Positions 7,842 through 16,469 of a stretch of 50,528 nt of DNA are shown in pieces. The stretch is from Paracoccaceae bacterium (lineage in GTDB: Bacteria; Pseudomonadota; Alphaproteobacteria; Rhodobacterales; Rhodobacteraceae): assembly GCA_027489355.1 (NCBI GenBank), contig JAIXZY010000074.1, positions 1 through 50,528 on the forward strand, in the 5' to 3' direction. The position numbers were made by a program, and so were the translations under genes. Within the stretch, counting starts at the first letter, position 1. Each line of letters opens with the position of its first letter. Below the pieces are notes generated by a model. That model was not told the origin of the DNA, ran no database searches, and saw only the letters and a list, made by a program, of their open reading frames with translations.

Positions 7842-8933
7842 TTACCTGATCCCGGCGGCCGTCAGCTTCGGCAGCACCGTGTCGCGGAAATAGGGGAATT
7901 CCTCGACATAGTCGACAAAGGACAGGGTGGTGCCGGCAAAGCCTGCGGCGTGCAGTTTCAGGATGCCCTCGGCCACCTGGTCGGGCGTGCCGATCAGGGG
8001 GAAGCCACCGTGGCCTAGGGCGAAGAGGTGCTTGATCTGGGCCAGAAGGTCGTGCGGGAAGCTGTGGGCATGGGCGAACTGCAGGCGGACAAGGTTGTCC
8101 ACCGCGTCGGTGTCGGCGTTCTGCACGGCGGTATAGTCGGCGAAGGCCTGGGCCTCGGCCTCGGTCGGGCGGCAGATGACGTGGGAGAAGGTGAGGACGT
8201 TGACGTCGCGGCCCTTGGCCTTGGCCTGCGCCTTGAGGTCGGCGATCTCGGTTTTCGAGCGGTCGAGGTCGATGGCCGGGGTAAAGAGGAAGTTCGCGTT
8301 GTCGGTGGCAAAGCCGCGGCCCTGGGGCGAGCCTGCGGCGTTGATGATCGGGACCGACCCGCGCAGGGGCTTTGGATCGCCCTTCACGCGCTTGGCCTTG
8401 AAGTACTTGCCGTCCCAGTCGAAATGTTCGTCCGAGGTCCAGAGCTTGCGGACCAGGTCGAACCATTCCTGCGCATAGGCGTAGCGGGTTTCGTGGTCGT
8501 CGGGGAGGGAGAGGCCAAGCGCCTCATACTCGGGCTTGTTCCAGCCGGCGACGATGTTGAGGCCGGCGCGGCCGTGGCCGATCTGGTCGATGGTGGCCAT
8601 CTGCTTGGCTACGACCACGGGGTGGTTGGCGGCGGTGTGGATGGTGGCGAAGACGGCGATGTTCTTCGTGGCGGCCAGAAGGCCCGCGGCCCAGGTCATC
8701 GTCTCGAGCACGCCGCCGTGAAAGTCGGTCTCGCCGCCGTAGCCGATCCAGCGGGCGATGGGCAGCATGAAGTCGATCCCGGCCTCGTCCAGCATCCGCG
8801 CGAGTTTCAGGTTGTTGTCCCAGCTGTTGACCCAGCGTTCCCGCGCCTTCGTTGGCGTCATCCCCGAGGAGCAGTTCGTCGAAAAGGTGCCCAGACGAAA
8901 GCGATCGCCCGAGAGCATCGGGTGGTGTGGCAT
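7842..8933 (-). CDS. FMN-dependent monooxygenase, RutA/bacterial-luciferase family
   Basis: A 363-residue TIM-barrel flavin monooxygenase of the bacterial luciferase superfamily. The blocks GGETDFHGGVLETMTWAAG, VFATIHTAANHPVVVAKQ and GRAGLNIVAGWNKPEYEALG resemble RutA, the pyrimidine oxygenase, and related two-component enzymes that attack C-N or C-S bonds using FMNH2 and O2. The substrate cannot be read from the sequence. The downstream flavin reductase supplies FMNH2. An AGGGA ribosome site lies upstream of the ATG. The gene is divergent from a winged-helix regulator, across a 114-bp AT-rich spacer. The nearby ABC importer and oxidoreductases suggest uptake and catabolism of one compound. 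Confidence 0.85.
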   Translation of the reverse strand: MPHHPMLSGDRFRLGTFSTNCSSGMTPTKARERWVNSWDNNLKLARMLDEAGIDFMLPIARWIGYGGETDFHGGVLETMTWAAGLLAATKNIAVFATIHTAANHPVVVAKQMATIDQIGHGRAGLNIVAGWNKPEYEALGLSLPDDHETRYAYAQEWFDLVRKLWTSDEHFDWDGKYFKAKRVKGDPKPLRGSVPIINAAGSPQGRGFATDNANFLFTPAIDLDRSKTEIADLKAQAKAKGRDVNVLTFSHVICRPTEAEAQAFADYTAVQNADTDAVDNLVRLQFAHAHSFPHDLLAQIKHLFALGHGGFPLIGTPDQVAEGILKLHAAGFAGTTLSFVDYVEEFPYFRDTVLPKLTAAGIR

Positions 8934-9047
8934 GTTGGATTTCCCTGTTGCAGTTTTGGTGATATTTTATGTTTGAAAGTCTATCGTAAAATCCATTTGC
9001 GTCAACGGTGGCGTGCGGCCATCCTTCCGGGTGGAAGGGGACCGACA
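8934..9047. promoter_or_regulatory. Divergent promoter region, monooxygenase / winged-helix regulator
   Basis: This 114-bp spacer is markedly AT-richer than its surroundings. It contains inverted hexamers ATTTTA (8964-8969) and TAAAAT (8987-8992) separated by 17 bases, centred where promoters for both genes would lie. GGAAGGGG at 9033-9040 is the ribosome site of the regulator gene. Control of both genes by the adjacent regulator is likely by analogy with other divergent MarR-type pairs. The exact operator is not proven. Confidence 0.5.
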
Positions 9048-9602
9048 ATGGCCGGAAAAGCTGTGAAACCTCAAAAGGATGGCGAGCCTCGGGGGCTGGA
9101 CTGGCACTGGCACCTGGCGGAAGGCGCGGTCGAGGTGGACACGACCGAGCTGGAGTTCGCGCTGATGCGGACGTTCGAGGGATTCGGGCGCTGGCAGTCG
9201 GAGTGCCTGGCCTCGGTCTGCGATCTGGCGGCGACGGGGCCGGAGAACGCGCTGCTGCACATCATACGGATGAACGACCGGCCCAAGACCATCAAGGACC
9301 TTGCGCGGCTGACCAACCGGGACGATGTGCCGAACATCCAGTACAGCCTGCGCAAGCTGATCGGTGCGGGGCTGATCCTGCGCAAGGGGGCGGGGCGGTC
9401 GGGTGTGACCTATGAGGTGACCGAGGAGGGGCGCCGGGTCACGGACGACTACGGCGCGGTGCGGCGGCGGCTGTTGATCCAGGCGGTTGCCAACGTGCCG
9501 GGCTTTTCCGACCGGCTGGCCGAGGCGACGCGGACGCTGAACCTTCTGTCCGGCATCTACGAAGAGATTTCCCGCGTGGCGGCGACCCACCGGCGGGCGT
9601 GA
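9048..9602 (+). CDS. Winged-helix (MarR-like) transcriptional regulator
   Basis: A 184-residue protein. After a hydrophilic N-terminus it has an alpha-helical region (about 30-75), then a winged helix-turn-helix: PKTIKDLARLTNRDDVPNI, YSLRKLIGAGLILRKG and the wing GVTYEVTEEGRRVTDDY. This is the layout of MarR-type one-component regulators. GGAAGGGG ends seven bases before the ATG. It is divergent from the monooxygenase operon and its 3' end abuts the convergent ABC importer operon. It probably senses the imported compound or a product of it and represses the monooxygenase genes. The ligand is unknown. Confidence 0.75.
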   Translation: MAGKAVKPQKDGEPRGLDWHWHLAEGAVEVDTTELEFALMRTFEGFGRWQSECLASVCDLAATGPENALLHIIRMNDRPKTIKDLARLTNRDDVPNIQYSLRKLIGAGLILRKGAGRSGVTYEVTEEGRRVTDDYGAVRRRLLIQAVANVPGFSDRLAEATRTLNLLSGIYEEISRVAATHRRA

Positions 9603-10403
9603 TCAGGCCCAGGGCTGTGCGGGGTCGGGCAGGGGGATCGCGTCCAGAAGCTCGCGGGTGTAGGCGGCTTGCGGCGCGGCGAAGAGGTCAGGCGTGGGCC
9701 GGTCCTCGACGATCTCGCCCCGATACAGGACGATGGTGCGCTGGCAGAGGCGGCGGATGACTGACAGGTCGTGGCTGATGAAGGCCAGCGTCAGGCCAAG
9801 GTCGCGGACCAGACGTTCCAGCAGGTTCAGCACCTGCGCCTGAGAGGAAACGTCGAGGCCCGAGACGATCTCGTCGGCCAGGATGAAATCGGGCTCCAGC
9901 GCGATGGCGCGGGCGATGCCGACGCGCTGGCGCTGGCCGCCCGACAACTCGTGCGGGTAGCGGGTGGCGAACTGTGCGGGGAGGCCGACCTGGTCCAGCG
10001 CGCGGGCGACGCGGTCGGGGATGGCGTCGAAGCCGTGCAGGCGCAGGGGCTCGGCGACGATGGTGCCGACGCGGTGGCGCGGGTTCAAGGACGACATCGG
10101 GTCCTGAAAGATCATCTGGAAGCGGCGGCGAAAGGGGCGGAGGGCCGGTTCGGGCAGATGGGTGATGTCGGTGCCGTCGAAGCGGATCGCGCCGCCCGAG
10201 GGTTCCAGCAGCCGCACCAGCGCGCGGCCCAGGGTGGACTTGCCAGAGCCGGAGCCGCCGACGATACCCACGACGGCGCCCTTCGGGATGGTGAAGCTGA
10301 GGCCGCGCAGAATCTCGATCTGCGGGGCGGCGCCGAACAGGGGTTTGGCGGTCATGTCGGCCAGCGACAGGCGCAGGGTGTCGACGGTGTAGAGGTCAGC
10401 CAT
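9603..10403 (-). CDS. Dipeptide-type ABC importer ATPase (DppF-like)
   Basis: A 266-residue ATP-binding protein with Walker A GGSGSGKST, signature LSGGQRQR, Walker B FILADE and switch His in FISHD. It belongs to the oligopeptide/dipeptide/nickel (Opp/Dpp) ATPase group. It is shorter than many DppF proteins because the C-terminal Cys-rich extension is absent. The ATG at 10403 is used; a TTG two codons earlier is also in frame. It overlaps the stop of the partner ATPase by 8 bp and is the last gene of a five-gene importer operon. Confidence 0.9.
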   Translation of the reverse strand: MADLYTVDTLRLSLADMTAKPLFGAAPQIEILRGLSFTIPKGAVVGIVGGSGSGKSTLGRALVRLLEPSGGAIRFDGTDITHLPEPALRPFRRRFQMIFQDPMSSLNPRHRVGTIVAEPLRLHGFDAIPDRVARALDQVGLPAQFATRYPHELSGGQRQRVGIARAIALEPDFILADEIVSGLDVSSQAQVLNLLERLVRDLGLTLAFISHDLSVIRRLCQRTIVLYRGEIVEDRPTPDLFAAPQAAYTRELLDAIPLPDPAQPWA

Positions 10404-11265
10404 GCGCAAGGCCCTTGTCGAAGGCGGCCACTTCGGCCTGGACGGCGGCGATCACCGCGTCGGGGACCGGCTGAAGCCCGGCCGAGGGGTCGGTGTATTT
10501 CGGCGTCGCGGCCAGGAGCGCGGCGGAATAGGCGTGGCGGGGGGCGGCGAAGAAATCGGCGACCGTCGCGTCCTCGACCACCATGCCGGCGTAAAGGACC
10601 GAAAGCTTCTGGCAGACCTTGGAGACGACGCCGAGGTCGTGGGTCACGAAAAGCAGCGCGGTGTTGTGGCGGGCCTGCATCCCGGCGATCAGCTTCAGGA
10701 TCTGCTTCTGGACGGTGACGTCGAGGGCGGTGGTCGGCTCGTCCGCGACGATCAGCTTCGGTTCTGCCGCAAAGGCGCTGGCGATCAGGATGCGCTGGCG
10801 CATGCCGCCGGACAGTTCATGCGGGTAGGAACGCAACACGCGGTCGGGGTCGGCGATCTGGACCTCGGCCAGCAGTTCGCGGGCGCGGGTCTCGGCGTCG
10901 GGGCGGGTCCAGCCCAGGATGTCGACGAGGCGGTCGGTGATCTGCGGGCCGATGCGGTGGCTGGGGTTCAGCGCGGTAAGCGGGTCCTGCGGGATCAGGG
11001 CGCAGGTTGCGCCGATCCGCTTGCGCCGCTGGGCCGGGGGCAGTTGCAGAAGGTCGACGCCATCCAGAAGGATCTCGCCCCCCGTCACCTCGATCGAGGG
11101 CGGCAGGATGCCGAGGACGGCCTTGCCGATCATCGACTTCCCCGCCCCGGATTCGCCGACCAGTCCCCGCACCTCGCCCGCCGCCACGTCCAGCGACACG
11201 CGGCGCAGAAGCGATGGGCCTTTCTTCAGTCGGACGGAGAGGTTGCGAATGGACAAGAAGCTCAT
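10396..11265 (-). CDS. Dipeptide-type ABC importer ATPase (DppD-like)
   Basis: A 289-residue ATPase with Walker A GESGAGKS, signature LSGGMRQR, Walker B LIVADEPTTALD and switch FVTHD. The tail has the oligopeptide-type pattern APRHAYSAALLAATP. It pairs with the following ATPase to energise import. Its ATG overlaps the upstream permease stop (ATGA), showing translational coupling. Confidence 0.9.
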   Translation of the reverse strand: MSFLSIRNLSVRLKKGPSLLRRVSLDVAAGEVRGLVGESGAGKSMIGKAVLGILPPSIEVTGGEILLDGVDLLQLPPAQRRKRIGATCALIPQDPLTALNPSHRIGPQITDRLVDILGWTRPDAETRARELLAEVQIADPDRVLRSYPHELSGGMRQRILIASAFAAEPKLIVADEPTTALDVTVQKQILKLIAGMQARHNTALLFVTHDLGVVSKVCQKLSVLYAGMVVEDATVADFFAAPRHAYSAALLAATPKYTDPSAGLQPVPDAVIAAVQAEVAAFDKGLAHG

Positions 11266-12128
11266 CGCAGCACCGGGTCGTAGCGGTCCTTAAGGCCTTC
11301 GCCCAGCTGGCTGAAGGCAAGGACAGTGAGGAAGAGCGTGATCAGCGGGAAGACCAGCACCCACCAGGCCTGGTGGACGCTCGTCCGGCCCTCGGAAATC
11401 ATGCCGCCCCAGGTGGGATCGTCGGTGGAGATGGAGAGGTTCACGAAGGAAAGGATCGCCTCGACGATGACGGCGATGCCCATCTCCAGCGTCAGGAGGA
11501 CGACGATGGTGGGCAGGACGTTGGGCAGGATCTCGCGGACCATCGTGCCGAGCCGCCCGCGCCCGGCCACGCGGGCCGAGGCGACATAGTCCATTGCGCC
11601 CTGGGCCATCGCCTCGGCCCGGACGACGCGGGCGAAGCGGGTCCAGTCGATGACGACGATGGCGATGATGATGGACAGAAGGCCGGGGCCAAGGACGGCG
11701 ATCAGGAGGATCGAGAAGAGGACCGGCGGGAAGGCCATCCAGATGTCGATCAGGCGCGAGATCACGAGGTCGACCCAGCCGCGCAGGAAGCCGGCAATGA
11801 GGCCAAGGCTGGCCCCGACCAGGCAGGTGATGGTCCCGGCGACCAGCGCCACGGTCAGCGCGACGCGGGCGCCGTGGATTATGCGGGACAACACGTCGCG
11901 GCCGAGGCTGTCGGTGCCCAGCCAGTAGCCGGGTTCCGCTCCCTGGACCCAGAAGGGCGGCAGGCGGCCGAGGAACAGGTCCTGCGCCAGCGGGTCCTTC
12001 GGCGCGATCCAGGGCGCGAGAAGGGCCACGGCACAGAGGAGCGCAAGCCACCCGGCCGAGAGCCAGAGCCGCAGCCCGGCGCGGCGGCGGACGAGGGAGC
12101 GGCCGTCGAGGGGTTTCGCCTCAGCCAT
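11262..12128 (-). CDS. Dipeptide-type ABC importer permease (DppC-like)
   Basis: A 288-residue inner-membrane permease with an N-terminal helix (about 20-40), the DppC-type block YWLGTDSLGRDVLSRIIHGAR, and five further helices. The EAA loop (ARVVRAEAMAQGAMDYVASAR) contacts an ATPase. The start overlaps the end of the upstream DppB-like permease by 8 bp. It forms the transmembrane heterodimer with that protein. Confidence 0.9.
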   Translation of the reverse strand: MAEAKPLDGRSLVRRRAGLRLWLSAGWLALLCAVALLAPWIAPKDPLAQDLFLGRLPPFWVQGAEPGYWLGTDSLGRDVLSRIIHGARVALTVALVAGTITCLVGASLGLIAGFLRGWVDLVISRLIDIWMAFPPVLFSILLIAVLGPGLLSIIIAIVVIDWTRFARVVRAEAMAQGAMDYVASARVAGRGRLGTMVREILPNVLPTIVVLLTLEMGIAVIVEAILSFVNLSISTDDPTWGGMISEGRTSVHQAWWVLVFPLITLFLTVLAFSQLGEGLKDRYDPVLR

Positions 12129-13131
12129 GACGCAGCCTTGGGTTCAACACGGTGTAGAGGAGGTCCACGATCAGGTTCACGGCGGTGAAGATCACGGCGA
12201 ACAGGATCACGATGCCCTGGATCAGCGGCAGGTCGCGGTTGATGACCGCGTCGATGGCCATGTTGCCGAGGCCTTCGTAAGAGAAGAGGCGTTCGATGAT
12301 CACGGTGCCGCCGATGAGGAAGGTGAACTGCACGCCGACGAGGGTGAGCGTGGGCAGGGCCGCGTTGCGCAGGGCCTCGCGCAGGATCACCCGGGTCTCG
12401 CCATAGCCCTTGGTGCGGGCAAGGGTGACGTAGTCGAGGTTCATCGTTTCCTTGAGCGACTGTTTCAGAAGCTGCCCGATGATCGCGGCCAGCGGGATGG
12501 CAAGGGCCAGGGCCGGCATGAACATGTGGGCGACGATGTCGGCCCAAAGGTCGAAGCGCAGGCGGAGCAGGCTTTCGAAGAGGTAGAAGTTGGTGGTGAA
12601 GGGCAGGTCGAGCGACGGCGTGACGCGGCCCGAGATGTGGAAGACCGGGACGAGGACGCCGAAGAGGAGGATCAGGACGAGGCCCCACAGGAAATCCGGC
12701 ACCGAAAGCGCCATGCCGTTCGCCACGTCGATCGCGCCCTCGGTCCGGCCGCCGCGATAGCGCGTGCCGGTCAGCGCCGCAGCCCCGCCCAGGATCATCG
12801 CCATGACGAGCGCCATGATCGACAGCTCCAGCGTGGCGGGCAGTCGGCCAAGGACGAGGTCAAGGACCGGCTGGCGCGTGGTAATCGAGGTGCCGAAATC
12901 GCCCTGCAGGACACCCGAGACCCAGATGCCGAACTGGGCGATCAGCGGCTTGTCGAGGCCGTAGAGCGCGGACAGGCGGGCAATGTCCTCCTCGGTCGCG
13001 CCGGGGGGCAGCATCATGGCGATGGGGTTGCCGGGGACGACGCGGATCACGAAGAACACGATCACGGCGACACCGGCCAGGGTGATGGCGGTGGTCAGAA
13101 GCCGGACGAGGAGGATGCGGAGGATGGGCAT
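12121..13131 (-). CDS. Dipeptide-type ABC importer permease (DppB-like)
   Basis: A 336-residue permease with the DppB signature at the N-terminus (FFVIRVVPGNPIAMML) and YGLDKPLIAQFGIW before the core. Six helices follow, with an EAA loop around LARTKGYGETRVILREAL. It is the first membrane gene after the substrate-binding protein gene, separated by 90 bp that hold a GC-rich hairpin repeat. That repeat may lower expression of the membrane genes relative to the binding protein (inference). Confidence 0.9.
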   Translation of the reverse strand: MPILRILLVRLLTTAITLAGVAVIVFFVIRVVPGNPIAMMLPPGATEEDIARLSALYGLDKPLIAQFGIWVSGVLQGDFGTSITTRQPVLDLVLGRLPATLELSIMALVMAMILGGAAALTGTRYRGGRTEGAIDVANGMALSVPDFLWGLVLILLFGVLVPVFHISGRVTPSLDLPFTTNFYLFESLLRLRFDLWADIVAHMFMPALALAIPLAAIIGQLLKQSLKETMNLDYVTLARTKGYGETRVILREALRNAALPTLTLVGVQFTFLIGGTVIIERLFSYEGLGNMAIDAVINRDLPLIQGIVILFAVIFTAVNLIVDLLYTVLNPRLRHG

Positions 13132-13149
13132 GGTGCTTTCCGGTCAGCC

Positions 13150-13196
13150 GCCCCCCCCACCCCATCCCTCCCCCACGAAAGGGGGGAGGGAGGCGC
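13150..13196 (+). repeat. GC-rich palindromic intergenic repeat, copy 1
   Basis: A C-rich tract followed by a perfect ten-base stem (13165-13174 with 13182-13191) around a seven-base loop, then GGCGC. The same layout recurs at 21473-21523 and, inverted, at 21559-21604, so it is a dispersed repeat and not a simple terminator. Here it separates the binding-protein gene from the permease genes. REP-like elements at such places often stabilise the upstream mRNA or attenuate transcription. Confidence 0.75.
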
Positions 13197-13221
13197 GGTT
13201 GGCACGGTCGGACCTAGCGGA

Positions 13222-14745
13222 TCAGGCGCGCTTCATCAGGTGTGGCAGAAGCGACCCGCTGGCGTGGGGGGTCACGACGACTCCCGGTGCGTGCAGGATC
13301 GGCTGCACATACTGCAGAAGCGGGATGACCAGCGCGTTCTCGGCGATGTACTTATCCACCGCCTTCCAGCCGTCGATCCGCTTGGCCTCATCCGCCTCGC
13401 CCCACAGGGGACCGATCATGTCGATCAGGTCCTGTCCGTCCCAGACCGAATGCGGCGAGGGTCCGAACATGGCGAAGCCGGTGGAGGTGGTCGGATCGCC
13501 CACCGAGTTGCCCCAGTTGTAGAAGGCGGCCGGGGCCAGCTGGTCGGCGGCGCGAAGCTCGTAGTGCTTGGCGATCTCGTAGACCTCGATCTCGGCCTCG
13601 ATCCCCACCTTGCGCCAGAGGCCGACGATGGCCTGCACCATCTCGTAGTCCTTGGGCTTGAAGCCCTTGGTGGTCTGGATCTTGAACTTGACCGGGTTGT
13701 CGGGGCTGTAGCCCGATGCCGCCAGCAGCTCGATGGCCTTGGCTTCGTCGTAAGGAACGCTGATCGAGGCGTCATAGGCCGCATATTCCGGCGTCTGCAG
13801 CGTGTCGATCTTGACGCCATAGCCGGACAGAAGCCGGTCGATGATCGCCTGCTTGTCGATGGCATGGGCGGCGGCCTTGCGGACGTTGGGGTCCAGCATG
13901 ACGTCGATGTCGTTCAGGAAGATCATCCCGATATCGGAAATCGGCGCGGCCACGCCCGCCAGCGGTCCACCTTTCAGGCGGTCGTATTCCTCATACGGCA
14001 TTTCCAGCGTGACGTGAGAGTTGCCGGATTCCACCTCGGCCACCCGGGCGGCGGCGTCGGGGACGAACTTGATCGTCACGGTGTCGAAGTCGGGCTTGCC
14101 GCCCCAGTAGTTCGCATTGGCCTTCAGCCGGACAAAGGCGTTGCGCTCGAACTTCTCGACCATGTAGGGGCCGGTCCCGATGGGGGCGGCCTCGAAGCCT
14201 TCGGGCCCGACCTTTTCGTAATAGGCCTTGGGCAGGACGTAGCCGGTCAGGAAATACATCCACTTGAAGATCGTCGGATCGAACTGGGCCACGTCGGCGA
14301 TGACCTTGTTGCCTTCGACCCGGTGGTTGGCGAGCGTCCCCCAGACGAACTGGATCGGGCTTCCCGTCTCAGGCTTGGCGACGCGGGCGAGGTTCCACGC
14401 CACGTCCTCGGCGGTGAAGGGCGAACCGTCGTGCCAGGTCACGCCCTCGCGGACCGTCATCCAGACCTGCTTCTTGTCCTCGCTCCAACCCCATTCGGTC
14501 AGGAGGCCGGAGGCGGGCGACAGGTCGGGCTGTTGCAGGATGTACTGGTCGAAGACCGACTGGTAGATGCCCTGGATCGTCGGGTTCACCGCCGAGGGGC
14601 CGACGGTCGGGTCCCAGGAGGGCAGGTTGACGTTGTAGGCGATGACCAGCTCGCCAATCTGTTGCGCAAAGCTGGGCAGGCCGATGCTGCCCGCGGCGAC
14701 CGAGGCAGCTGAGAGCTTAAGAAGGCTCCGGCGGTTGAGGTTCAT
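13222..14745 (-). CDS. Periplasmic substrate-binding protein of the ABC importer (SBP family 5)
   Basis: A 507-residue extracytoplasmic solute receptor of the DppA/OppA type. The N-terminus has a twin-arginine-like signal (NRRSLLKLSAAS) ending near SFA-QQ at residue 28, which suggests export in a folded state. Family blocks include GVTWHDGSPFTAEDVAWNL and IGTGPYMVEKF. An AGGGAA site precedes the ATG. It is the first gene of the importer operon (binding protein, two permeases, two ATPases). Cluster-5 proteins bind peptides but also many non-peptide solutes. The neighbours argue for an aromatic or heterocyclic amide rather than a peptide, without proof. Confidence 0.9.
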   Translation of the reverse strand: MNLNRRSLLKLSAASVAAGSIGLPSFAQQIGELVIAYNVNLPSWDPTVGPSAVNPTIQGIYQSVFDQYILQQPDLSPASGLLTEWGWSEDKKQVWMTVREGVTWHDGSPFTAEDVAWNLARVAKPETGSPIQFVWGTLANHRVEGNKVIADVAQFDPTIFKWMYFLTGYVLPKAYYEKVGPEGFEAAPIGTGPYMVEKFERNAFVRLKANANYWGGKPDFDTVTIKFVPDAAARVAEVESGNSHVTLEMPYEEYDRLKGGPLAGVAAPISDIGMIFLNDIDVMLDPNVRKAAAHAIDKQAIIDRLLSGYGVKIDTLQTPEYAAYDASISVPYDEAKAIELLAASGYSPDNPVKFKIQTTKGFKPKDYEMVQAIVGLWRKVGIEAEIEVYEIAKHYELRAADQLAPAAFYNWGNSVGDPTTSTGFAMFGPSPHSVWDGQDLIDMIGPLWGEADEAKRIDGWKAVDKYIAENALVIPLLQYVQPILHAPGVVVTPHASGSLLPHLMKRA

Positions 14746-14777
14746 GGTCGTTTTCCCTGTTGGTTCTTGGTTGGTTG

Positions 14778-16346
14778 TCAGTTTCCGGCGAGTTTCCGGG
14801 CCAGGAGGAATCCGGGTCCGGCCCCGGTGCCGCCGCCGGGCCAGACGGCCGCGCCGGTGAGGTGGAGGTTGGCAAGCGGGGTCGAGCCGTCGGCATGGCC
14901 CCGGGCGGGACGGAAAAGGAAGTGCTGCGACAGGTGGTGGCTGCCGCAGACCTGATCGCCGCCGACGAGGTTGGGGTTGTCGGCCTCAAGCTCCAGCGGC
15001 GTGACGATCCGGCGGTCAAGGATCTTCGCGCGGGTGCCGGGGGCGTGGGTTTCCAGGATGTCGAGCGCGCGTTCGGCGAAGGGTTCGGCGGCTTGGGTCC
15101 AGTCTTGCGCGGAGATCTCGCCCTTGGCGTCGCCGGCGATGGTGCCGGGGGCCATCCGGACCTGGACCCAGAGGACATGTTTCCCCTCGGGCGCGCGGGA
15201 CGGGTCGAAGGCGGTGGGTTGGCCGACGACCAGGATCGGCTCATCGGGAAGCAGGCCCGCTGTCGCCTGCTGGTAGGTCCGCGCCATCTGGTCAAGGCTG
15301 GGGGCAATGTGGACATAGGCGAAGCGTTTGAGCTGGTTGCCCGCGCGCCAGTCGGGCAGCGCGTCCATCGCGAGGTGGATCATCAGGGTACCAGGGGCGT
15401 GGCGGTAGCTGTCCATCGCCCGGTCGAAGGCGGGGGCGGTGTCGCCGGTCAGCTTGCGCAGGCCCTTGGGCGAGGTGCCGGCGATGACGGCTTTGTTGGC
15501 CGTGATCTTGCGGCCGTCGGCCAGCTCGATGCCGGTGGCGCGGGTGCCGTCGCGCAGGATGCGGGCGACCGGGGTGCCGGTCTGCACGCTGCCGCCGCGC
15601 GCGGCGATGGCGGCGGTCAGCGCGCGGATTATGGTGTCGGCGCCGCCCTTGCCGATGACCATGCCGAAAGCCTGGCCTGCCATGCCTTCCAGGTAGGGAA
15701 ACATCGCCCCGCCCGCGACGTCGGGGGCGAAGTCGAGGTGCATCCCCCAGGCCCCGAGCAGCGCGCGGATGTGCGGGTGCTGGAACGTCTCCCCCAGCCA
15801 GGCGCGGGGCGTGGAGATCAGGAACCTGCCCATGTCCAGCGTGCCCGCCAAGCCCTTGGCGCGCAGTGTTTTGAACATGAAATATGCAAGCGCACGGATT
15901 TTCATTTCCGAGCCGAGAAGGCCGAAGAGATGCGGGGCCTCGTCCCCGAAGCGGCTGGTCAGCTCCTGGAAGGTTTGGGCGTCGGCGGGTGAGAGGGCGC
16001 GGAAGGCTTCCTGCGTCTCGGTTCCGACGGTCGAGACGCCTGCCCAGGAGCCGTCGGGGAACGAGGAGGAAAACGGCCGGTCCACCGGCACGAAGTCGCA
16101 GCCGTGGCGGGACAGTTCCGGGCCATAGGCCTTGAAAAACGGGCTTCCCGCGAATAGCGACAGGTTCATCGCCGCCCAGTCGTGCCGGAAGCCGGGCAGG
16201 GTGTATTCGCCCGTCTTCACCGCCCCGCCCGCCGTGGCGGCCTGTTCGAAGACGCCGACGCGCCAGCCCTTTGCCGCCAGGTGAAGCGCGGCGGCAAGGG
16301 TGTTGTGGCCGGCCCCGATCAGGACTGCGTCAAATGTATCGGCCAT
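14778..16346 (-). CDS. FAD-dependent oxidoreductase, CrtI/phytoene-desaturase-like (first of two)
   Basis: A 522-residue flavoprotein with the Rossmann motif GAGHNTLAAALHLAAKG near the N-terminus, the CrtI-like block TGEYTLPGFRHDWAAMN, and the C-terminal FAD motif LTGAAVWPGGGTGAGPGF. It belongs to the COG1233 group, whose members include carotenoid desaturases and retinol saturases, but many act on other substrates. No carotenoid genes are nearby. I chose the ATG at 16346 so that the Rossmann strand starts at residue 5, as in homologues. It lies downstream of a 123-bp divergent promoter shared with the cyclase operon, 32 bp before the binding-protein gene, and has a paralogue at 17263. The reaction is unknown; a dehydrogenation of the imported compound is plausible. 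Confidence 0.8.
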   Translation of the reverse strand: MADTFDAVLIGAGHNTLAAALHLAAKGWRVGVFEQAATAGGAVKTGEYTLPGFRHDWAAMNLSLFAGSPFFKAYGPELSRHGCDFVPVDRPFSSSFPDGSWAGVSTVGTETQEAFRALSPADAQTFQELTSRFGDEAPHLFGLLGSEMKIRALAYFMFKTLRAKGLAGTLDMGRFLISTPRAWLGETFQHPHIRALLGAWGMHLDFAPDVAGGAMFPYLEGMAGQAFGMVIGKGGADTIIRALTAAIAARGGSVQTGTPVARILRDGTRATGIELADGRKITANKAVIAGTSPKGLRKLTGDTAPAFDRAMDSYRHAPGTLMIHLAMDALPDWRAGNQLKRFAYVHIAPSLDQMARTYQQATAGLLPDEPILVVGQPTAFDPSRAPEGKHVLWVQVRMAPGTIAGDAKGEISAQDWTQAAEPFAERALDILETHAPGTRAKILDRRIVTPLELEADNPNLVGGDQVCGSHHLSQHFLFRPARGHADGSTPLANLHLTGAAVWPGGGTGAGPGFLLARKLAGN

Positions 16347-16469
16347 GATCCCCCGCCGGAATGACGCATGGATATTTGCAAACACATTTAATTCTGTCTA
16401 GCATGATTCACGACGACCGGAAACATCCGGCGCATCTTTCCGGGGCACCCGGTCAACAGGGAGAAGACG
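16347..16469. promoter_or_regulatory. Divergent promoter region between oxidoreductase and cyclase operons
   Basis: This 123-bp spacer has an AT-rich core (about 16370-16410) with a perfect eight-base palindrome TTTGCAAA at 16375-16382, about 29 bases upstream of the oxidoreductase start. An A/G-rich AGGGAGAAG at 16458-16466 is the ribosome site of the cyclase gene. Control by the MarR regulator at 18825 is a reasonable guess, because that gene belongs to the rightward operon starting here. Confidence 0.45.

Noticed and set aside
12127-14712. Open frame of 861 codons antisense to the first importer's DppB-like permease and binding protein
   Set aside because: Asp/Gly/His-rich shadow of real genes whose ABC motifs are clear on the other strand.
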